Assembly (NCBI GenBank): GCA_021787615.1
Contig: JAJYLP010000003.1
Span: forward strand, 37,812 to 101,811
Reading direction: 5' to 3'
Origin: Pseudomonadota bacterium
Lineage (GTDB): Bacteria; Pseudomonadota; Gammaproteobacteria; Steroidobacterales; Steroidobacteraceae
DNA: 64,000 bases
Shown here: positions 59,173 through 64,000 of the stretch, in pieces
Layout: each line of letters opens with the position of its first letter
Position numbering within the stretch: the first letter of the stretch is position 1
The notes under the pieces: model-generated
Told to the model about the DNA's origin: nothing
Database searches by the model: none
Seen by the model: only the letters and a program-made list of their open reading frames with translations
Translations under genes and position numbers: made by a program

Positions 59173-59522
59173 CGCACGCTTACCTCGTTCCACAGGGCCC
59201 GCAGGCTTCCGTGCAGCTGCGCACCCGGGGCGCCCAGGGCCCTGGGGCGGGCGCTGACGACGATGTCCACCGCGGGCAGCGCCTGCTGATGCAGGCGAAA
59301 GGACTCGCGGACGATGCGGCGGATGCGGTTGCGTTCCACCGCGGTGCGGGCGACGCGCAGCGCGACCGCCAGGCCGAGACGGGGACCGGTCTTGTCGTTG
59401 CTGATCACTGTCACCGCGAAAAATCCGTTGCCAAAGCGCCGGCCTCCCGCACGCGCCGCGTCGAACTGCGATTTATGTCGCAGGCGCCTCGTTGCCGGAA
59501 AGGCCAGCCGCTCTCGAGGCAT
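59148..59522 (-). CDS. rnpA: Ribonuclease P protein component
   Basis: A 124-residue basic protein that assists the RNase P RNA in maturing tRNA 5' ends. [20 protein letters not shown] is the usual N-terminus, [27 protein letters not shown] carries the RNR motif, and VVSARPRA follows. The ATG at 59522 (MPRERLAFP) has GAGG eight bases upstream. An 80-base gap separates it from rpmH. Confidence 0.95.
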   Translation of the reverse strand: MPRERLAFPATRRLRHKSQFDAARAGGRRFGNGFFAVTVISNDKTGPRLGLAVALRVARTAVERNRIRRIVRESFRLHQQALPAVDIVVSARPRALGAPGAQLHGSLRALWNEVSVRCAHSPLP

Positions 59523-59602
59523 GTGGGCCACCTCGCTACCGTGCGCAGCGGCTGAGGATCGCACCGGCGGCAGTTGCACGGCGGACGGGGCGCCCTCCCG
59601 CT

Positions 59603-59737
59603 CTACGGGATCAGCTTCTTGCGTCCCTTGGCCCGGCGCCGGGCCAGCACCTTGCGGCCGTTTTGGGTCGCCATGCGCGCCCGGAACCCGTGCGTGCGCT
59701 TACGGCGCAGCTTGCTCGGTTGATAGGTCCGCTTCAT
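59603..59737 (-). CDS. rpmH: 50S ribosomal protein L34
   Basis: A 44-residue ribosomal protein: it begins [20 protein letters not shown] and ends [18 protein letters not shown], the near-invariant L34 sequence. It lies divergent from dnaA, as in other gammaproteobacteria, and leads the leftward rnpA-yidD-yidC-mnmE cluster. Confidence 0.98.
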   Translation of the reverse strand: MKRTYQPSKLRRKRTHGFRARMATQNGRKVLARRRAKGRKKLIP

Positions 59738-59784
59738 ACCGGGGCTCCAGAAGGTCCGTTAGGGGTTCCAAAAAGGGGCGGCAA

Positions 59785-59813
59785 GGCTAAGCCGTTGACC
59801 GCCAAGGTGTCAA
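59785..59813 (-). promoter_or_regulatory. Probable rpmH promoter
   Basis: On the leftward strand TTGACA (59808-59813) is followed after 17 bases by TTAGCC (59785-59790), about 50 bases before the rpmH start. The -35 box is perfect and the -10 box weak. The rest of the rpmH-dnaA gap (59738-60058) contains an AT-rich patch (AATATTTTA at 59812-59820) and TATAGA (59855-59860), which could serve dnaA. Confidence 0.5.
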
Positions 59814-60058
59814 TATTTTATCGCGCGAAAATCTTCAGCAGGGCGTCCGATCGGTATAGACTGCCGAGCCTTTTCCACGAAGCCGGACCCATCCATGATG
59901 CACCTTCTGCGGGCGCGCCGCAGCGGCATCTTTCCGCGATCGCTCGGAAGGCGAAGCCTCCGGACCCAGAGGGGAGCGAGCGCGGAGACCTGCGTGCCGC
60001 ATTGCGCGAGCGCCGGAGCGTACATGGCCGGGATCGGCACCTAGAATCAGCAGGGGGA

Positions 60059-61408
60059 ATGCGCGTGGAAGCTTCGCTGTGGGCCCGGTGCGTATGTGCC
60101 CTGGAAGCCGAGCTTCCGGAACAGCAGTTCAATACCTGGGTGCGGCCGCTGCAGGCGCTCGAGGGCGCCGGCGCGCTGAAGCTGCTCGCGCCGAACCGCT
60201 TCGTGGTCGAGTGGATCAACGAGCGGCTGCTGCCGCGCATCGGTGAGCTGCTGCGCGACAAGAGCACCGGCGATGTGCCCATCGTGACCGTGGAGGTTGG
60301 CTCGCGCAGCCCGGTGTCCGAGCCGCCGCCGGCCGCGCCCATGCCCGAGGCGCCGAAGCGCCCGCGCCGCGCCGAGGGTCTGGTGATCGGCGCCCGGCTC
60401 AATGCCGATTTCTCCTTTGCGACCTTCGTCGAGGGCAAGAGCAATCAGATGGCGAAGGCGGCCGCGGTGCAGGTCGCGGAGAATCCCGGCAAGGCCTACA
60501 ACCCGCTGTTCCTCTACGGCGGCGTCGGTCTCGGCAAGACGCACCTGATGCACGCCATCGCCCATTACATCCGCGAGCGGAACGAGGAGGCGCGCATCGC
60601 GTATGTGCACTCCGAGCGCTTCGTAAGCGACATGGTGCGCGCGCTGCAGCACAATTCGATGAACGAGTTCAAGACGGCGTACCGCTCGCTCGATGCGCTG
60701 CTCATCGACGACATCCAGTTCTTCGCCGGCAAGGACCGCTCGCAGGAGGAGTTCTTCCATACCTTCAACGCGCTGCTCGAGGGCCAGCATCAGGTCATCC
60801 TCAGCTGCGACCGCTATCCCAAGGAGGTGCAGGGCCTCGAGGAGCGCCTGAAGTCGCGTTTCGGGTGGGGCCTGACGGTGGCGATCGAGCCGCCGGAGCT
60901 CGAGACCTGCGTCGCGATTCTGATCAGCAAATCGCGCCAGTTCGGCATGCCGGTGCCCGAAGAGGTGGCGTTCTTCATCGCCAAGCGGATCCGCTCGAAC
61001 GTGCGCGAGCTCGAGGGCGCGCTGCGCCGCGTAATCGCCAATGCGCGCTTCACCGCCCGCCCGATCACGCTGGAGTTCACCAAGGAGGCGCTGAAGGACC
61101 TGTTGTCCCTGCAGGCCAAGCTCGTGACCATCGAGAACATTCAAAAGACGGTCGCGGACTACTACAAGGTGCGCGTGGCGGAGCTGTTGTCCAAGCGGCG
61201 CAGCCGCTCGGTGGCGCGGCCCCGCCAGGTCGCGATGGCGCTCGCCAAGGAGCTCACCAGCCAGAGCCTGCCGGAGATCGGCGATGCGTTCGGCGGGCGC
61301 GACCACACCACGGTGCTGCACGCCTGCAAGCGGATCAAGGCGCTGAGGGACATCGACGTGAGGATGAGCGAGGACTACTCGAACCTGTTGAGAACCCTCA
61401 CGGCCTGA
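60059..61408 (+). CDS. dnaA: Chromosomal replication initiator DnaA
   Basis: A 449-residue AAA+ initiator. Domain I opens with [27 protein letters not shown] (key part [13 protein letters not shown]); a short linker follows; domain III has Walker [14 protein letters not shown], Walker [11 protein letters not shown] and the arginine-rich LKSRFGWGL; domain IV ends with the DnaA-box-binding signature [15 protein letters not shown]. It binds the boxes in the following intergenic region to start replication. The ATG at 60059 has AGGGGGA immediately upstream; an upstream extension of the frame to 59492 lacks homology. Confidence 0.98.
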   Translation: MRVEASLWARCVCALEAELPEQQFNTWVRPLQALEGAGALKLLAPNRFVVEWINERLLPRIGELLRDKSTGDVPIVTVEVGSRSPVSEPPPAAPMPEAPKRPRRAEGLVIGARLNADFSFATFVEGKSNQMAKAAAVQVAENPGKAYNPLFLYGGVGLGKTHLMHAIAHYIRERNEEARIAYVHSERFVSDMVRALQHNSMNEFKTAYRSLDALLIDDIQFFAGKDRSQEEFFHTFNALLEGQHQVILSCDRYPKEVQGLEERLKSRFGWGLTVAIEPPELETCVAILISKSRQFGMPVPEEVAFFIAKRIRSNVRELEGALRRVIANARFTARPITLEFTKEALKDLLSLQAKLVTIENIQKTVADYYKVRVAELLSKRRSRSVARPRQVAMALAKELTSQSLPEIGDAFGGRDHTTVLHACKRIKALRDIDVRMSEDYSNLLRTLTA

Positions 61409-61627
61409 TGTGCATAAGCCTGTGGATTACGCGTGCATGGCGATGGGGATAAAGTTACGCACAGCGGATGCACAGCTCACACCCAGACACTCCCCACATA
61501 GCGCGGGCGCGAGCGGCGCCTAAGCGATTGATCGGGCTGGGGCTCGGGCGAAATCACCGCTATCCACAGGGCCAATGATCACTACAATCTGAATTCTTAA
61601 AGATCCCAAGAGAAGAAGATAAGACTT
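61409..61627. promoter_or_regulatory. dnaA-dnaN intergenic region with DnaA boxes (probable origin region)
   Basis: Box-like 9-mers on either strand are TGTGCATAA (61409-61417; complement TTATGCACA, a full match to TTATNCACA), TGTGGATTA (61421-61429; 8 of 9 to TTATCCACA), TTACGCACA (61455-61463; 7 of 9) and CTATCCACA (61560-61568; 8 of 9). The end, AATCTGAATTCTTAAAG (about 61586-61602), is AT-rich and could be an unwinding or promoter element for dnaN. Such clustering is expected at or near oriC. Confidence 0.65.
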
Positions 61628-62722
61628 ATGAAGCTGATGGCGAAACGCGAGGAGCTGCTCGCTCCCCTGCAGAGCGTGATCGGTGTGGTGGAACGGCGGC
61701 AGACGATGCCGGTGCTGGCGAACGTGCTGCTGTCGGCGCGCGATAAGCGTCTCGGCATGACGGGAACCGACCTCGAGGTGGAGTTAGCTGCCACGAGTGC
61801 CGTTCAGGTCGAAGCCGCCGGGGACGTCACGGTGCCGGGGCGGAAATTTCTCGACATTCTCCGCGCGCTGCCCTCAGGCGTCGAGGTCATCCTCACGAGC
61901 GAAGGGGAGAAGGCGACGGTGCGCGCGGGCCGTAGCCGATTCACGCTGGCGACGCTGCCGGCCTCGGAGTTTCCGGTGCTGGAGGAGATTCATGCGCAGC
62001 AGACGCTCACGCTGGGGCAGGGAGAATTTCACCGGCTGATCGACAAGACGCACTTTTCGATGGCACAGCAGGACGTGCGCTACTACCTCAACGGCCTTCT
62101 GCTCGAGACGCAGGAGAGCACATTGCGCGCCGTCGCCACCGACGGGCACCGCCTGGCGCTGTGCGAGATGACGTTGCGCGAGGCAGCGCGGGGCGGTCAG
62201 GTCATCGTGCCCCGCAAGGCCATCCTGGAGCTGCAGCGTATCCTGGGTGTGGAGGGGGACATCGAGCTGGCCATCGGCACGAATCACGTTCGCGCTCAGA
62301 TCGGCGACATTCGCTTCACTTCGAAGCTGATCGATGGGCGTTTCCCGGAGTACAGCCGTGTCATTCCAGACAGTCCGCCCTGTGTGGCGTACGCGGAGCG
62401 TGAGCTGCTGCGCCAGGCGCTGCAGCGGACGGCGATTCTCTCGAACGAGAAGTACCGCGGCATCCGCGTCGGCATCAGATCCGGCGTGCTCACGCTCCAG
62501 GCCCACAACCCCGAGCACGAGGAAGCCGAGGACCAGATCGAGATCGAGTACACCGGCGAGGAGATCGAGATCGGCTTCAACGTGAATTACCTGCTGGACG
62601 CCTTGAGCTCCATCGAGACGGACCGGGTGGAGCTGGGGTTCACGGACGCGAACAGCAGCTGCCTGATCCGCGCGCCGGGGCTCGGAGGAGCCCGGTACGT
62701 GGTCATGCCGATGCGGCTCTGA
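61628..62722 (+). CDS. dnaN: DNA polymerase III beta sliding clamp
   Basis: A 364-residue clamp that encircles DNA and tethers the polymerase. The first domain shows LLAPLQSVIGVVERRQTMPVLANVLL (key part VVERRQTMPVLANVLL), the middle YYLNGLLLETQ and AVATDGHRLALCE, and the third NVNYLLDALSS and the terminal YVVMPMRL, which is diagnostic. The length is normal. It follows the DnaA-box region and precedes recF by 59 bases. Confidence 0.98.
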   Translation: MKLMAKREELLAPLQSVIGVVERRQTMPVLANVLLSARDKRLGMTGTDLEVELAATSAVQVEAAGDVTVPGRKFLDILRALPSGVEVILTSEGEKATVRAGRSRFTLATLPASEFPVLEEIHAQQTLTLGQGEFHRLIDKTHFSMAQQDVRYYLNGLLLETQESTLRAVATDGHRLALCEMTLREAARGGQVIVPRKAILELQRILGVEGDIELAIGTNHVRAQIGDIRFTSKLIDGRFPEYSRVIPDSPPCVAYAERELLRQALQRTAILSNEKYRGIRVGIRSGVLTLQAHNPEHEEAEDQIEIEYTGEEIEIGFNVNYLLDALSSIETDRVELGFTDANSSCLIRAPGLGGARYVVMPMRL

Positions 62723-62781
62723 GCCTACGGGAAGCCGGACACCTGGCTCGGGGACGATGCGGACGGCCACGAAGGGCGTCC

Positions 62782-64000
<1,219 letters not shown>

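Overview
The right-hand 8 kb carries the conserved replication-origin neighbourhood of a gammaproteobacterium: mnmE, yidC, yidD, rnpA and rpmH run leftwards, and dnaA, dnaN, recF and the start of gyrB run rightwards. DnaA boxes lie between dnaA and dnaN, and two ParB (parS) sites lie inside recF. The high GC content, the TonB-dependent receptor and the many exported glycosidases suggest a plant-polysaccharide degrader of the Xanthomonadales/Nevskiales/Steroidobacterales kind. That taxonomic guess is inference. No rRNA, tRNA or CRISPR array was seen.

Positions 1-8700 hold sugar and hydroxy-acid genes: a GguC/AraD1-type protein, a FucP-type permease, a FadR-type regulator, a GlcD-type flavoprotein and an FMN-dependent (S)-2-hydroxy-acid dehydrogenase. 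A lower-GC exported glycosidase gene sits between two diverged copies of the glcD/lldD junction, so it looks inserted.

Positions 7501-23472 form a large divergent locus around one short intergenic region with a perfect inverted repeat (17859-17877). Leftwards runs a tight ten-gene set: CaiB-type CoA-transferase, MaoC, a three-gene ribose-type ABC importer, IclR, a solute-binding-like protein without signal peptide, a Gfo/Idh oxidoreductase, an SDR and the hydroxy-acid dehydrogenase. Rightwards runs a second signal-less solute-binding-like protein, a Tat-exported GH127-type glycosidase, a RuBisCO-like protein with its catalytic residues intact, and a DUF1537 acid-sugar kinase. The last two recall the published D-apiose/3-oxo-isoapionate pathways, but the rest of the set does not match, so this is the best candidate for an undescribed catabolic system.

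Positions 23473-25905 are a decaying spacer: a DUF4160 gene followed by a DUF2442 gene split by about 1.4 kb that contains a lipoprotein gene and a 23-bp-period direct repeat resembling an IS21-type end.

Positions 25906-55104 are an L-rhamnose/rhamnogalacturonan locus. A nine-gene leftward operon encodes L-rhamnonate dehydratase, diketo-deoxy-rhamnonate hydrolase, an SDR, a lactonase, RhaT, an SGNH esterase, a GH78 rhamnosidase, an Asp/Glu-racemase-like protein and an MFS carrier, with a divergent IclR regulator. Then come a second GH78, two tandem GH42 beta-galactosidases, a GH29 fucosidase, L-rhamnose 1-dehydrogenase, a five-bladed-propeller glycosidase, a TonB-dependent receptor and a third GH78. 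Together they can take an L-rhamnose-rich side chain outside the cytoplasm to pyruvate plus L-lactate inside; the hydroxy-acid dehydrogenase could oxidise the L-lactate. Three or four promoters share a CTCATwwTGTGG-like motif that may be the regulator's site.

Starts were chosen by ribosome-binding sites, signal peptides and family length. No database search could be run.
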